Shown here: piece by piece, positions 46,621-59,622 of the stretch
Layout: the number at the start of each line of letters is the position of its first letter
Numbering within the stretch: position 1 is the stretch's first letter
From: Porogramme epimiltina
Lineage: Eukaryota > Basidiomycota > Agaricomycetes > Polyporales > Polyporaceae
Assembly (NCBI GenBank): GCA_900155495.1
Contig: FTLJ01000709.1
Coordinates: 18,570-82,569 of the forward strand
Length of the DNA stretch: 64,000 nt
Direction: 5' to 3'
Position numbers and translations under genes: made by a program
Notes under the pieces: generated by a model
The model's database searches: none
What the model was told of the DNA's origin: nothing
What the model saw: the letters and a program-made list of their open reading frames with translations, nothing else

Positions 46621-49023
46621 ATGATCCAGCAACCTGCACTACAAACACTGACACGCACCTTCCACGCCACAAGTCTAGGAACGTGGAGGGAGGCATGCTT
46701 GCCTGCAGCCAGCGTCCGCAAATACAGCACGCATCTTCCGGCACATATTGATTTACTTGAGCGCTATCGCGGACTCGTTGCACTTGGCCGAGTTCAGGGC
46801 GATGAAGAGCAAATCAGAGTTATCATACAAGTATGTCCCTCCTGATGAGATATGGCTTTGCGATGTGTGTACTAACAAATAAACTTTCCAGTTGAAACGG
46901 CTATCCAAAGAGATAGAGGGCTACGCACCGCCAGCTGTCCTTGCGCGACATTTAAACGGGACACATGCTGTAAAGTCGCGCGATATGGAATCGAGCATAG
47001 CACCATGGTGGGCCAGCACCGAGACTGCAGACTCGTCGATGGGTATTATTCGTGTACGAACACACGCGGAAGAGATAGCAAGCCTCACCACACCCAAGGT
47101 AATCGTTTGCTTCAAAACCCTTGACTTCATCAACTCTCCCCTAATAGTACATTCTAAGGGGCTCCTTCTTACCGGTCCGCCGGGCTCCGGGAAAAGCTTC
47201 ATCACAGATCTCTGGTTCTCCACTCTTCCTACTCCGTTCAAGGCGCGCAAACACTACAACGAGCTCGTCCTCGAGATATATAGAGCTGTATGGGAAGAAA
47301 CCCGTCGCAGAATGGTTGCCATGCACGCTTCTCCAACCCCAGGCGACTCCCAAGACAGACCTTCACGACCCTGGAACAAGCTCATCCGAGAACAATGGCG
47401 TCAGCTTGTTGCAACTGGATCCCTTCCTATCCGTTGGGCTCGTGGGTCGAAGGTATCCCTCACGCTTTCTGGAACGTCCCTCGAACCGAGTATCGCGTAT
47501 GTCGTCGCACAGCGCCTCATCTTGAGACACTGGCTGCTCGTTTTCGACGAGATCCAGCTGTTAGACGTCTCGAGTGCAACACTGCTCGCCGACGTCCTCT
47601 CGTGGTTTTGGAGAATGGGCGGCGTCATCGTCGGGAGTTCTAACAAGGTGCCCGACGATCTATACAAGAACGGCGTCCAGAGAGAACGGCTCGAACCATT
47701 CGTCGAGGCGCTCAAGGCACGATGTCCGGTCGTCCTCATGCGGTCCGAGCGCGATTGGCGCGCCATACGAAGCATGCGTGGGGAGAGAAGCTGGTACACA
47801 TTCGCACAGAGGCGCGAATTCGAAGAGGTGGTCGCGCAACTGGGCCTGGACACGCTGACTGAGCTTCCCGAAGGTGCGCTCCTTCGGCTATCCGGATCGA
47901 ACCCAGCGGTTCTCAACGCGACCCTGCAGAGTCCCCGTCCGCCGACATAATGGTGTTTGGGCGCACTGTACACGTGCCACGGTCCTCAAATGGGTGCTGC
48001 CGATTCACATTCGCCGAGCTCTGCGACGAGGTTCGCTGTTATCCTGCGTCAGCCACACCATTCATGACTGACCGCCGGATCTCAGTCGCTCGGTCCGGCA
48101 GACTATATTACACTGGCCTCAAGATACCATACCTTCGTCATTACATCGGTGCCTATCCTGAAACTATCAGCGAAGAACCAAGCTCGCCGCTTCATCTCCC
48201 TCATCGACGCTCTCTACGAGGCACGCTGTCGAATCGTCTGTTTTGCCGAGGCGCCACCCGAAGAACTCTTCTTTCCTGACGCTCCTGTTCAAACGGAGGA
48301 CGGGCCCCAGCGGTCCGCGGACGATGTGGACGTGATGATGGCTGAGGCGGTAGGGGAGACCCAGGACGTCTATCGGCCGAATGTTTCTTCCTACGATACA
48401 CCAATCATGGCACAAGAGCACGTCCCAACTAAGGCGCTTGCATTGGACACGCTGTCTATCTTCTCTGGTGAGCGAACGCCACTTCGGCGCTGGTCAGCGC
48501 CGTTCTGACGTAGTGCTCCAAACCAGGGAAGGATGAACAGTTCGCGTTTAAGCGCGCGCTCTCCCGCCTCCTCGAAATGACCAGCGAGAGCTACGCCCGC
48601 GACGAGGAATGGACCCCCCTCCCCACCGTCGCCCGGCAGTGGGAGACGCCGACACCCTCCCCTCCCTCACCTTCACCTGCGACTCACAACCGGAGCCTAT
48701 CAAACCCCGCCCCAAACCCACCCGACGGCGACTTCGCCGAGGAAGCCTCGCTGCACGCCGCGCACGACCCCTTCCCGGACCGCCCGCCCGCGCCGCGCCT
48801 CAGCGCCGACCACGTATGGGGCGTCCGCGAGGACTGGGGCGCGCGCGCGCGCGAGTGGGGCCGCGGCGCAGCCGCATACGACCGCGACGTCGGCACCACC
48901 GCCTCGCGCGCGCCGCGCGCCGTCCACCCCGACCGGGCACGGGAGGATGCAGGGTCGTATGACGGAGATGAGGGCACACGCGGGGACGCGACGGGCGGCG
49001 GGCGCGCGGGCGGCGGAAGGTAG
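46621..49023 (+). CDS. AFG1-like mitochondrial ATPase (LACE1 family)
   Basis: Exon 1 (46621..46830) gives a mitochondrial presequence (MIQQPALQTLTRTFHATSLG, later SVRKYSTHLP). Exon 2 starts at 46892. A 60-base intron at 47099..47158 joins TTPK to GLLLTGPPGSGKSFITDLW (Walker A). Walker B lies in LILRHWLLVFDEIQLLDV, followed by GGVIVGSSNKVPDDLYKNG. A 56-base intron at 47874..47929 restores the frame to SADIMVFGRTVHVPRSSNG, avoiding a false stop. Further blocks are GPADYITLASRYHTFVITSV and LKLSAKNQARRFISLIDALY. The C-terminal about 150 residues are Pro/Arg/Asp-rich and not typical of the family. AFG1 proteins are AAA-type ATPases of the inner mitochondrial membrane that help remove misfolded proteins. 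The exact 3' end is less sure than the core. Confidence 0.9.
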
Positions 49024-52000
49024 CCCCGCCCGCACGCCATGCGTGGCGCACTTAGCGTCTGCGACGGCGCGCGGCGCTGAGCAGCCCTCTCCACCACAAG
49101 CGCATGCGCGCCCGTCCGGCGCTCCTCCACCGCTGCATCGTTTGCTGCAGTTTGGCCATGGCGGGCCCCTAGTAGCCTCCGTACTCCTGGGCCGTCCCAC
49201 CGACGCCCACCACGTATAGTACACAACCCTCTTCCCGCTCAGCGCCGCTGAGTCTGCGCCGAGCACGATCAGACCTTCCATCCTTCCACGCCTGCCTGCC
49301 CCCCCCCCCCCCCCCCCCCCCCCCCGTTGCCGCCGAATGCGATCGCCCAGCGCACACGCCGCCGACGCTGATGCCAAAGCCTAGAGCCTATTGCGGGCCT
49401 AGAGCCCATCGGCCCAAATAGCCTGCGCGCCGCGACTCCAGCGAGGCATCGAGGTATTCAAGCAGCGATCCCCCCCTCGCGGGGGGCGCTGCGCGCACCG
49501 ATTCGCGCTCCGTGAAGCCCTCCGCCGCCGCGCTGCCGCACGACGACGACGCCCGCCCTCCTCCCTCACAGCGGCTTCGACCCCGTTCCGACGGGAACTT
49601 CCCCCGGCAGCCGGCACGCGCATCGGCGCCGCCAGGTGGTCCGCGCGCAGCCCAGGAGCCCAGCGCACACGCGCGCTCGATAAGCACGCGTTCGCCGCCA
49701 GGGAGTCAGTCGCCCGGGCGGCGGCGGCGTCACGTTAGCCACCCGGACCCGCGTAACGCCGCAAGCTCCCTCACCCTCCTCCCTCACCCTCCCTCGCAAC
49801 CCGCCACCGCGCGATAAGTACGCACGTCGCGCGCGCGCAAACAGTCAGTACATTGCGTACGCGCCTGTGGCTCCGCTGCTTGTTGGACATCTCAATGGCA
49901 CGCGCTCAAGTGACCGGTCACTGGGCCCCCGCGGCCTGCGTGCCCTCGGTGGTCCCATTCAGTGCCCAGCGTCGGCGCAGACGCGTGACCCCGCGCGCGC
50001 GGCTGCGCGAGCTCTGCGGGGCCGGACATGAACGTCGGCGTTGGGCTCGCGGGCTGCGATAAGTCGAGTTCCCTCGGGCTCCGACATATGTGTGGCGCGC
50101 GGGGCAATGGGGGTGCCCGATCTGGAGCGCACCCTCGGTGGGTATCATACGGATGGGGCACACGCTGTGTCACACGTGGTGATTTATTTGTTTTGTATTG
50201 GTAGTGTGGGCTGTCCGCCGACATCGTGCACCGTCAGAATGCCGCATATATGAACACAACGACCAATGCGAGAGGCGGAAAACTGTGGGATCGCGATCTT
50301 TTATTACAGGGATACGCTCCCTGCGGCGGTCTATTTAAATTTGTCACGAGCGTTCGTGTACCTGAGATCTAAGAGGGTATGTGGTATCGACGAAGCTAAA
50401 ACTGTTCATACAGCTATACAGCGTGACAGCGGGGGGCGGGTACCGTACACTAACGACGGGGCAGAGGGCCAACGGGATCTGGAGGTGCCGTGCGCGCGCG
50501 CGCGGAAGCAAGCAAGCATGGGCGAAGTACTCGAAGCGGGGAAGAGAGCGACGACGTGCATGTGTGTGTGTGACAACGAGCCGACGAGCGAGGGGGGGGA
50601 CGCGAAAACGGTGCAAGCGCAGAGCATCGGCCACGAGACCGTGTGGAGTGGGAATGTTGGGAGACGGACAGCGATGGCGGACGCGAGCGGGGGGCGTGGC
50701 CTCTGCCGCTACGGTGCGTGCGTGGGGTGGGATTAGAACGTGCTGGTACGGCTATATATGTGGCGGACGCCCCGATCGCCTAGCCCCAATCGGGGGCAGG
50801 CTCGAGCAGGGAGAGGGCTGAGCTATGGGTGGTGATAAGAGGTAGAAGCACAGGAGAGACGGGAGACATGGAATGGAAGTACACTATGGGTGCGAACCGA
50901 CACTGGTGCTATCGACGACGCGATGATCTAAGCAGGGCATGACTCTGCGCTATGGTGGTATATAGTACAATGACGGAGGGGGAGGCGGACAAGGCATGGG
51001 GGCAAGGTATGCGAGAGACGGATACGGTAATAATGCAGGTATGGTGCAGGGTATGTCGAGCAACAACATACGGAAATAGATATCGAAGAGGCAAAGACGA
51101 ATGAAGAAAGCGAGCGAGCGACGAGAAGGGTCCAGCAGGCGGAAGGGGGCGCGGAACGACCACGCAGCGGCTCGACAGACATAACGTCTATCACGCACCG
51201 CGGTCCACCGTGTTCCGTCCACCATCCACGGCCCGGCCTGAGCGATGAACGATCCTCGTATCCCAAATCCCATTATGCTCGCGCCGAGGAGCTGGAGCCC
51301 ACAACCGCAGGCCACATCCGCATCGGGCGTAGCCCCCACGAAGCCTGCAGCCGGAAGCCCACGAAGGCACCTTGAGCGCAGCGAGCCTGAGCGAAAACCG
51401 CCGGGCGCACGGGTCGCCGCTTCGTGAAGCGGCCACGGCGGGTCGGCTGCACGCACGAGGCGCCTGCGCCCACGGACGCGGGTCGGCCCCATGATGCCCT
51501 CCAGGGGGGCTGGGGGCACCCGGACACCCCGCGCCGTGGAGCTCGCAGCCCAACTTGGACCTTCGGCCACAGTTCGCGGGCGCCTCCGTGCTACCCACTG
51601 CACGGCGCCGCGCCGCGCAGGCTCCCACCCAGCGCCCGCGCCGCCCGGGCGAGGATTGTGCCCTTGGTGTGCCTCAGCGCGGGGCACCGTGGGCGGCGCT
51701 GCGTGCGCCATCCCAGTCCTCCAGCTGGGGATCCCCGGCGGGCGGCTTGCCAAGAAGGACCTTCGCCCGGCGCTCCGCGCGGGATTTTTCCTTTGCGGGA
51801 CCCTGGGGCCACCGACGCGACGGCTCGCGCCTCGGGGGGGCCTTGATGTCTTGATGGCGCGCGAACGCGGGAGCGCAGGCGCAGGAAGCGGGGGGAGGCC
51901 GTCCGGACCGGCCGCGTGTGGCGGGAGCACAAATCGGGTAACAACAGTACAGAGAGCGTGCGCGAGCAGTACGTACAATGCATGGCAGGATGGGATCCGG

Positions 52001-52679
52001 GGAGGGAGGAGTGTGGACGGGCGGACTGGGAGAGGGCTGGCGGTACACAAGGATGGATGAGCGTGCCGGATGGGGCAATGCGCAAGAATTGGCGAACCGC
52101 CCCCGGGCAGGTGGCAACCAAGGACCCTAGGGAGTCAGCGTCGGGCGTCCATGCTGTGAGCGATGGCGATGTCCGATGGCCGATACACGTAGGGTGGCGG
52201 GGTGGGCAGACGGTGGGTAGGTGGATTTCCGCAGAGAAGGGCGTGACCTGGGCAGAGGAGCAGCGATGGTAGGTGATGGATCGATGGGGCGGTGGTATGC
52301 GATATCGTGAGCGAGCAGGGGCCGTTAGGGTGATATGTAAGTCATTAGGGCCGCACCATGCGGCGGGCTATACTCATCGAGATAGGGAGGAATATGCGGG
52401 GTGACGTGATAATTACTGGGGTATGCGCCCCACCGAAGTCCGTCGGGGGTCAGACCGCCGTCCGTGCGATGGAGGAGGGCTCTGGGGGGAAGAATAGTAG
52501 CAGGCGCCCCGCGCCGACGCCCGCATGCACGTTGGTCGAGGACGCACGTTGGAAAGCAGGGCGTGGCGAGAGCGGGGGAGACAGCGAGGGCGGGGGGAAG
52601 AGGTGTCGTCCGTGGGGAGGGCGTCGGTGAGACCGGGGGGCGTCGGCAGAAGGGGGGACCGGGAGCGCCGAGGCGCCCA
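49024..52679. other. 3.7-kb GC-rich region without recognisable genes
   Basis: Long open frames exist here on both strands (for example 50950..52050, minus), but they are expected in DNA this rich in GC and look random: mostly Arg, Pro, Ala and Gly, no motif, no intron logic. The region contains a 27-base C run. It separates the AFG1-like gene from the convergent end of the Hsp20-like gene. Confidence 0.5.
49299..49325 (+). repeat. Homopolymer of 27 C
   Basis: Twenty-seven consecutive cytosines. It may be a true mononucleotide repeat, and the length may be uncertain because such runs are hard to sequence. Confidence 0.95.
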
Positions 52680-55209
52680 TCACTCTCTTGCTGGGTGGTA
52701 CGTCATGGGAATCACCCTCCTGGGGACGATCACCTGGAGGTGTTCCCCGTCGAACTCGGCGCGGACCTGCGCTAAAAGGGCATCGTACCCAAACGAAATC
52801 CGCTGCTCAAAGTGGCCTACAATGGCGCAAGTGATATCAGTGAGCGGGATCCCAGCGCCGGAAAAAGAAGGGGAGCGGTGTGGCCGTTGGGGAGAAGAGA
52901 AGAAGATACGACGACTGCCCGCAAGTTCCGCCCGCACACGTGAAAGGGGAAGGATGGGGCACTCACCACCGTTGGGCTCCCACGAATCTGCGACAACATG
53001 CAGAATGCGCCGCTTGCGAGTTGAAACCATTCTGATTGGCGCGAGGGAAAAGCGGAGCATCAGTCTCGCAACAGGCCGGCGTCACATGTGACAGGGACGC
53101 TTACATGGAGTCCCGTTTGAAACCAGGCAGTCGGACGACCAGCCGGTACTCCGCTGGCCTGGTGTCCACCGCGATATAGCTCTCCTGCGGCGCCGGCGCG
53201 TGCGCGAGGAACGGCTCGTACGGCGCCGCCGGCCCCCGATCCTGGCTTAGTGGCGGCGGGGGCGGCGTGAGCACCGTCGGGGGCGCGGGCGGGGGCAGCG
53301 TCCGGCCCGATATTGACGAGGCGTCGTCGCCCGTCGCGCGGGCGGCGGATGACCAAGCCCGGTTGAAGATTCTGCTCGCGACGAGCGACATGAACTCCTC
53401 GTGTTCCAGGTCGGAAACCAGAGATGGCGACCGCCGCGCAGCGCGCGACGACGATGACGGTATCGATGACGTCGACGCTTGATTTGGTCCGAGCGTCGGG
53501 CGGCTCGACGATGGGCGCGTCGGCGCGGCCGAGTGCATCTCCTGGTCCTCTTGGATCGGCCCGCCCGGGAGGGAAGGCAAGGTGTGGAACGGCGTGTCCG
53601 CTGGCAACGGAAGGCTTGCCGTGGACCCTCGGTCGGGGACCCCCGGCGGGCGCATGGGGCGAGGCGAAAGGATCGGTCTTGACGCGTCGGGTGAAGAAAA
53701 AGGCCGCGAAAAGAGAGGAATGGCGCCGGATGAGGACGACGGCATCCTCGGGGACTGGGGGCGGGGGTGCTGGACGGGACGCGAGGAATGGAAGTGCGTA
53801 CTAGAGGGCGAGGACTCGGACAGGTCCATGTAGTCGGGGAGCGTCCCCCGGGCCGCTTTTGGGTCGCCTCCCATGGACGTGGGCGGCGAGGAGGATGTGG
53901 AGGGAGTGCTGTCCGAGGACGCGGAGGAACTGGCGGGGTTCTCGTCAAAGACTGGCCTGGCAGAGCCTGGGCGTGAGTCGGAGGCGAGGCAGGTGAGGCG
54001 TGTGGGGGAGTCGGAGTCGATAGCGATGCCCTGCGTCTGAGCGGCTGTTGAGGAGGATGTTGTATATGAGGGCTGGCGGAGGGGCATGTACGGCAGCGGG
54101 ACCTCTCTAGGGGTGTCGAAGGAGGCGTGGCGTTTGGAGTAGGAGGACGCCCTCGGGGGAGGCTGGGGGCGGGCGGACGCGGATGCGGAGGAGGGAGGGG
54201 GAGAGAGGAAAGGAAGAGAGGAAGCGGCGAAAGCGGGAGGAGGAGCTGCGAAAGCGGGAGGGAATAGATCAGTGACGGAGATCAGATGAGCACAACATGG
54301 GCGACCCCTCGGCAAATAACCCTGCGACGCGCGACCCTCACCAGCAGCGGCACCTGCCTCACCACGGTGCCTCTTGCCGGTCACCCGACGGACGAGAAAC
54401 CGGCAATTCGAGTGATAAGAACTCAAAACTCATAGCCAAAAGGTAATCGGCCACGTCCACACAACGCCCGCCCCTTCCTTCCCTCCCGCCCGCCTTCCCC
54501 GGCCGCACGTCGCCCTCCCCGCGCCCGTCGTCGGCGGCGGTCCCGTCCCCGCGCGCCCCCTGAGCCCCCCCCCACAGACGCCCCTGCGTCCGTCTGGGTT
54601 TGCGGCGTCGTCATCGTCATCGGCGCGGATCAGGAGGCGCCTCGGGTCAATAGTCGGAGTACAAGTATTCCCTGGTATCTCCTGACGTGATCACCACGCT
54701 TCACGGGCCCACCACCCAATTCCCAGGGGGAGAGGCACCGACGGAATAAGGCACCTTGGGGCCGCCCATGCGGGGTGGGAACGCTTACCTTCTCTCGACG
54801 CGCTAACGTCCGCGTCCCCGCGCTGCTGTTGATGATGATGTTGTCCTTCCAGCATGCGCGCCCTCGTCTTGTCCTCTATCCTTGCTGCTTCTGGCGTGCG
54901 CGCGGGCTGCGCGGCGGGCGGTGTGGAACGGGGGTGCGTCTTCGGTGCCTTGGGGGGCGCGAGAGGTGAGTGAAACCGGTCTCGGATTGATAGTCGGGCA
55001 AGCGGCGAGGCGAGTGTCTCAGAATCGGATGACGTGGAGGAACTTTCGCTGGTCAGGGACGGGGTGTATGACGGCGACTTCCGCAGTACGTTCTGCGCGC
55101 GGGGTGATGGCGAGGAAGAAGCGGCGGAGGAGCGCGAGCGTGTGGACGATGGAGAGGCAGAGGGAGGCGAGGACGGTGGGGATGGTGGTGGTTGGCGAAG
55201 AAAGGGCAT
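52680..55209 (-). CDS. Hsp20/alpha-crystallin-domain protein with very long disordered N-terminus
   Basis: Starts MPFLRQPPPSPPSSPPSASP at 55209. Most of the length is Ser/Pro-rich and probably disordered, with a short exon around 54430..54620 in the middle. The alpha-crystallin part sits at the C-terminus and is spread over three exons: ESYIAVDTRPAEYRLVVRLP and GFKRDS, then (intron) IMVSTRKRRILHVVADSWEP and NGG, then (intron) HFEQRISFGYDALLAQVRAE and FDGEHLQVIVPRR. The end is VIPMTYHPARE with stop at 52680. The pattern Y-x-L-x-x-x-L-P-G-F and the following strands fit Hsp20-like chaperones. This kind of large disordered Hsp20-like protein occurs in Agaricomycetes, where its role is unknown. 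Exons in the N-terminal half are uncertain. Confidence 0.75.
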
Positions 55210-58200
55210 GGTAGCGCCGCGGGACGGGCAGGACGGAGAAGAAAGGCGGGGAACGGTGGGGCGGTTTGGCGTGATATACTCGAGTCGATGTGGCTTTGGA
55301 GGCGCGATCGCGTCCAGCGGTCTGCGCGGGTGGCTCCCCCTCCTCCCTTCCTGCCTCGACCCCGCTGTTCGGCGCCTCCGCCCTCGCGACGTCATGCTGT
55401 GCTCCATGACCAATCACAGCGCGGCGCGTATTCGGTTGCGCCCCAGACTCCCCAGACGGCTCCTCACTCTCACCCCGCTCACGACAATGCGACCCTCAAT
55501 TATGTTCTATGTTCTCTCTTCTCCCGCATCCTCTCGACCGCCATCCGTAGGGAGCGGCGACCCTGCCCCACCCACAGGTCACCGGGAGGCCCAGATGCCC
55601 CAGGGCATTTGAACCATTGCGCCCGGCCAGGGAGCGGCGACCAGTGACGCCATGCAGTGGCGAGGCGGCCCCGAAGACGCCAACGGCGCGGGTCTCCCTC
55701 CTGTGCATCTCCCTCTCCTACCAAAGGCAGAAGGTCTCACATCGCCGGGCTGCGTCGGACCCCGCACATACGGATGCACAGTGACGTCCTACTCGCGGGA
55801 GCCGCGACACCGAACGGCCGGCGCCCGAGCCCGCTCCCCACTCCCCAAGGAGACCCACTGGCCCGAGGCGGGCAGCGCGTACGGCACCATCCGTGCAGCA
55901 GCGGTCGCACTTAGGTAACGTCCGCGCCGCCGCTCGCGAGCTCCAGAGATAGTTGGGCGTAATAGGAGGACGGAGGCTCCGCCTCGTTGTCCGCGAGCTG
56001 CCAGAAGCGAGCCGTCTCCACGACCGACCCGCACAGAAGCCGTCGCGCGCGCGCACAGCTTCCGGGCCGAGCTGGGCCAACGTGGAAGCTGCCGCCGCAG
56101 ACGTGCGTGCACTGCAGCCGCTGCTACGCCTTCGCAGAGGGCGCAGCAGCGCGCGTCATGGAAGGGGAGGGGGTGCAATTTCCGTTCTGAGCGTCCACGC
56201 GCCCGGAGCTTGAGCAGGGTCGGCGCAGCGCAATGCGCCGCCTCCCCCCTACTTGGCCCTCGAACGCGCGAGACTCTTCCTTGCGGTTCCCGAGAGGACA
56301 CGTACTGCGCTCCAGACGACGCGTCCGCGTCGACTGCGAGTTTCTGCATAGCGCGTCATCTGTGGACGCGTCGAATAGGGGCTCCCGCGCAGGTTTCACC
56401 GGGCGCGTGTACCCCTGGATCGACCCGCGCCTGAAACCCGGCGGATCGCGAGGCGGAGCCGCAGCCTCCCCAACTTGCAACACGCCCGCGCACGAGACCA
56501 GAGGGGGAGGGGGGGGCAACGGCGGACGGTGGACGACGGCTGGACCGATCAGGCCTAGTGTTGGGCCCCCCGTCGGTCCCGCGAGTCGCGACGCCTGTAA
56601 CCCCGCAGAAGGGTTGTGCCGCCCCGCTGGCTGGCGGGCGTCGGGCATACGTCACTGCATTCTCCGTGCCTTGCTGTGTGCCACACCGGACGCTGCTAGT
56701 CTCAGGCCCGGGGGGATCGCTGGGATCGCCCGGGCGAATGTCGGGAGGTTGCCGCGCGCTCGAATGTTCTACGCCGGCGGGCGGTCTCTCTGGGAGAGAA
56801 ACATTCGGTGACGGTTTCTGGACCTCTGGAAGGAGCCAGGCGCCTGGCGCTCGTGCTACGCGGTGGATGGTACGAGGCCCGCTCAGAGTCTAGGTTGCCG
56901 CATACGCTGGGTCCGACCGGTTTCATAATCGGGTGTAAATGCGTACGTCATGGAGGGCGTTGCTCGAGGCACTGAGGGCTCGGGTGTGCGCGGATTGCGC
57001 ATGGGTGTGGCAAGATGTGGCTTACATGCCTGCGTGGGGTAGCGATCCTGATCCTTAGCAGGTCATATAGCTTCGTGCTTGCAGGATTCCGTGCTTCCGC
57101 ACAGCGCCCGGGCAATAGACGAGCTCCGTAGTCCCACCACCTCCCGTAAAATGAACCCAATGAACGAGTGCACGCGTCACGAAAAGCCGCAAGGAAGTGG
57201 GGCTGACACTGTAGAGGGCAATGTCGTTACCGTGTTTACTTGTTTAATTACGGCAACGTCACATCATTGTATATATGCACCTTACGGCCTATATGATCTT
57301 GTAACGGCAGGAAGACACCACTCGTATTTGGTGCATGTCTACCTTGGTGGTAACCAAACGCAAACCCTAGGGTATTCATCAATACCAGTTACGGCGTGTG
57401 AGAGGGTGTTAGGTACATTCGACTCCTTCATAATGCGCATCCTCCGGGGAGTTCCGGAGAAGCCCGGGGCCATACGTTACCGAGAGTCCCTTCCTCAACA
57501 CATGAGCTGTACTGCTTTAGTAGAGCCAACAACTACTCAGGTTCCGGAAGAGTCTCCCGGTTTCAACCATAAAAGGAGGGCACAGGAGTTCCCCAAAAAG
57601 CTTGCACAAAGAGACCGTTGATTGTATGGGTGCTATACTGTGGGTCACGGCCTATAGGTGCATAAAGCCTGGACCAAGTACCTGGAGACGTCATTCCCCG
57701 TGGTCGACGGTCGACGGAGACACTAGCACATACCGAGGGCCCGTTCTTGAGATCCGCTGAATGTTTGCGCAGATTGAGAGGGACCCAGGCCGTCCGATTC
57801 CCTCGGCAGGGGCAGGACCCGCCGCCACGAAGGACAGCGGGGATCGAAAGAGATCGTGGATCTGGGTAGTTAAGGCGGATACTGGCAGGTAGCCGATGTA
57901 GGTTTAAAAGCACTCACTTCCCGTTCTAGTATGCGACCACGACATAGCGCCTCCACCGTGATTGTAGCTCGAGTCCTTGCATAGGCTTCAGTGCGTTTGT
58001 TCCAGTCGGGGTCCCGGTGGGCAGAAGACGGCGACTGCGAAAGTAAGTATATGGAATAGACCCGAGCATGGTTCGTGGTTCTTCGATAAGCCGGCCATGC
58101 CCGCGTGTGACCCTGGCAAGGAGATCTAGACCGTTAGGGCCGATTGTTGGCGTTTCTGTCGCGGTGTGATGGTCGGATGCGGGGTAGCCATTCAAAGTCT

Positions 58201-59622
58201 CGATAGACCGTGGTGGGCCGTGAGTGACGCCCCTGAGCTTGAGGAACGCATCCAGTGTACATGGCCTTGAGTTTGGTAGAGGATAGCTACCTAGATATCG
58301 AGATGGCTAGACAAGCCTAGAGGCCCGGGGAGTGTCTCTTGAAGCCTAGCTAGCACCGAAGGACCTGAGCGACTTGACACCGACCGCAGGCTCTTCACGC
58401 TGTGAGTTCAGTGCCGGGCGCGCTGGTGGTCGCGAAGCCGGCCTGACGGGGCCGGAGAACTTGAGAAGAAGGGCTGGACATGTCGTAACCCGTGGCCTGC
58501 CGAGTCAATGCCGGACGTCTAGTGCGTTTCCTGCCCGCCCGAAACTCTCGGAGACCGTACGTTGAGCGCTGTAGGCGGAACAGATGACTACTAGATATTC
58601 GGATGGGCGCGCCATAGTGTGTTTCACGGGGCTCGGAGGCCCACGTCGGACCAACGCTCCGTGCCACGGCCGGGTGCGCACTGGTAGGCGGGGGGAAGAA
58701 ATGAGAGGGAGGTCGCGAGGGCGCTGTGGCGGGTGGCAGGGGATAATATCGATGGAGGTGAATTAGAACGCGGTTGACAGACGGTGGCGCGCAGAGAGTG
58801 CCTGATGGGCGAGGATGACCAGCGCGCGGGCCAATCAACACGCGCCCGCGGCAGCCGGGGCGGCTTGGCGCGCGGCAGCTGGTGCCCCGCGCGCGGGGAA
58901 CAAGCGCTCGCGCGGCTCCTGCTTGCTCTCTGCAACTTCGGACTGCTCACGCCGTGGCCCCGCCCTGCCATTCCTCGATCAATTATCGATGCGCCGTCCG
59001 ACGCGTCCTCTGGAGCTCTCCATTCTGCAGCGCGCAAATACCTCTCCGGCGACGGCCTCGGACGTCCGCACGTCTGCGAGGCTCCGGCCGCGGGCACGGG
59101 CCCGGGCGAGGACGCGGGCGCGGGGGAGATCGCAGCACGCGAGGTGAAGGAGGTGAGAGGCTGGCCATGTCAGATTCCTCCGGGCGCGACGCTGGGTGAC
59201 CGGCGGGATGACACCTTTGTTCGATCAGCCTCTACATGCCGAGCCGTGCTCGCCTCGCCCCGCGCGCACAGAGCTAGCTAGCTCGCCCGCGCACTGGCTG
59301 CAGCGCGGCGGCAGCTTGCCCATGACAGGCCGATCGCCTCGTCGTGACGCCTCTCCTCGCCCCGGCGCGAGCACATCCGCTGTCCGGCCAGCCATCGGAG
59401 GCGGTGTCTGATAGAGTATAATCCTCTGCGCTCCTCGCCCCGCGCCCTCCTTAATTCTCGCCCGTCCCACCCTCCCCGCGTCCCCGTTCCGCGCCCCCCC
59501 GCCGACTTAAGGCCTCCACCCCCCGGCCCACCTCCATCCTACCCTCCCCTCCCCCCTTTCCGCCTCCGCCCTACGCGCAAGCAGTGCCGCGGTTCCTGCT
59601 CGTCCTCTTCCCCGCCCTCGCC
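55210..59622. other. 4.4-kb region without recognisable genes
   Basis: GC-rich at both ends, with a less GC-rich block at about 56.9 to 58.4 kb. Open frames occur on both strands but none shows a known motif or plausible splice structure. The right end holds the copper radical oxidase promoter, with a pyrimidine-rich tract just before its start (59460..59575). I see no TIR, LTR or RNA gene. Confidence 0.5.

Noticed and set aside
47930..47952. Apparent frameshift and stop in the AFG1-like gene
   Set aside because: A 56-base intron (47874..47929) with good GT and CTGCAG ends restores the frame to ADIMVFGR, so no frameshift is needed.
50950..52050. 366-codon open frame on the minus strand
   Set aside because: Its composition (Pro, Arg, Ala, Gly, Ser) is what GC-rich random DNA gives, other frames at the same place are also open, and no motif or conserved-looking block is present.
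57079..57621. 180-codon open frame in the large intergenic region
   Set aside because: No domain, no family resemblance and no plausible exon partners; probably a chance frame.
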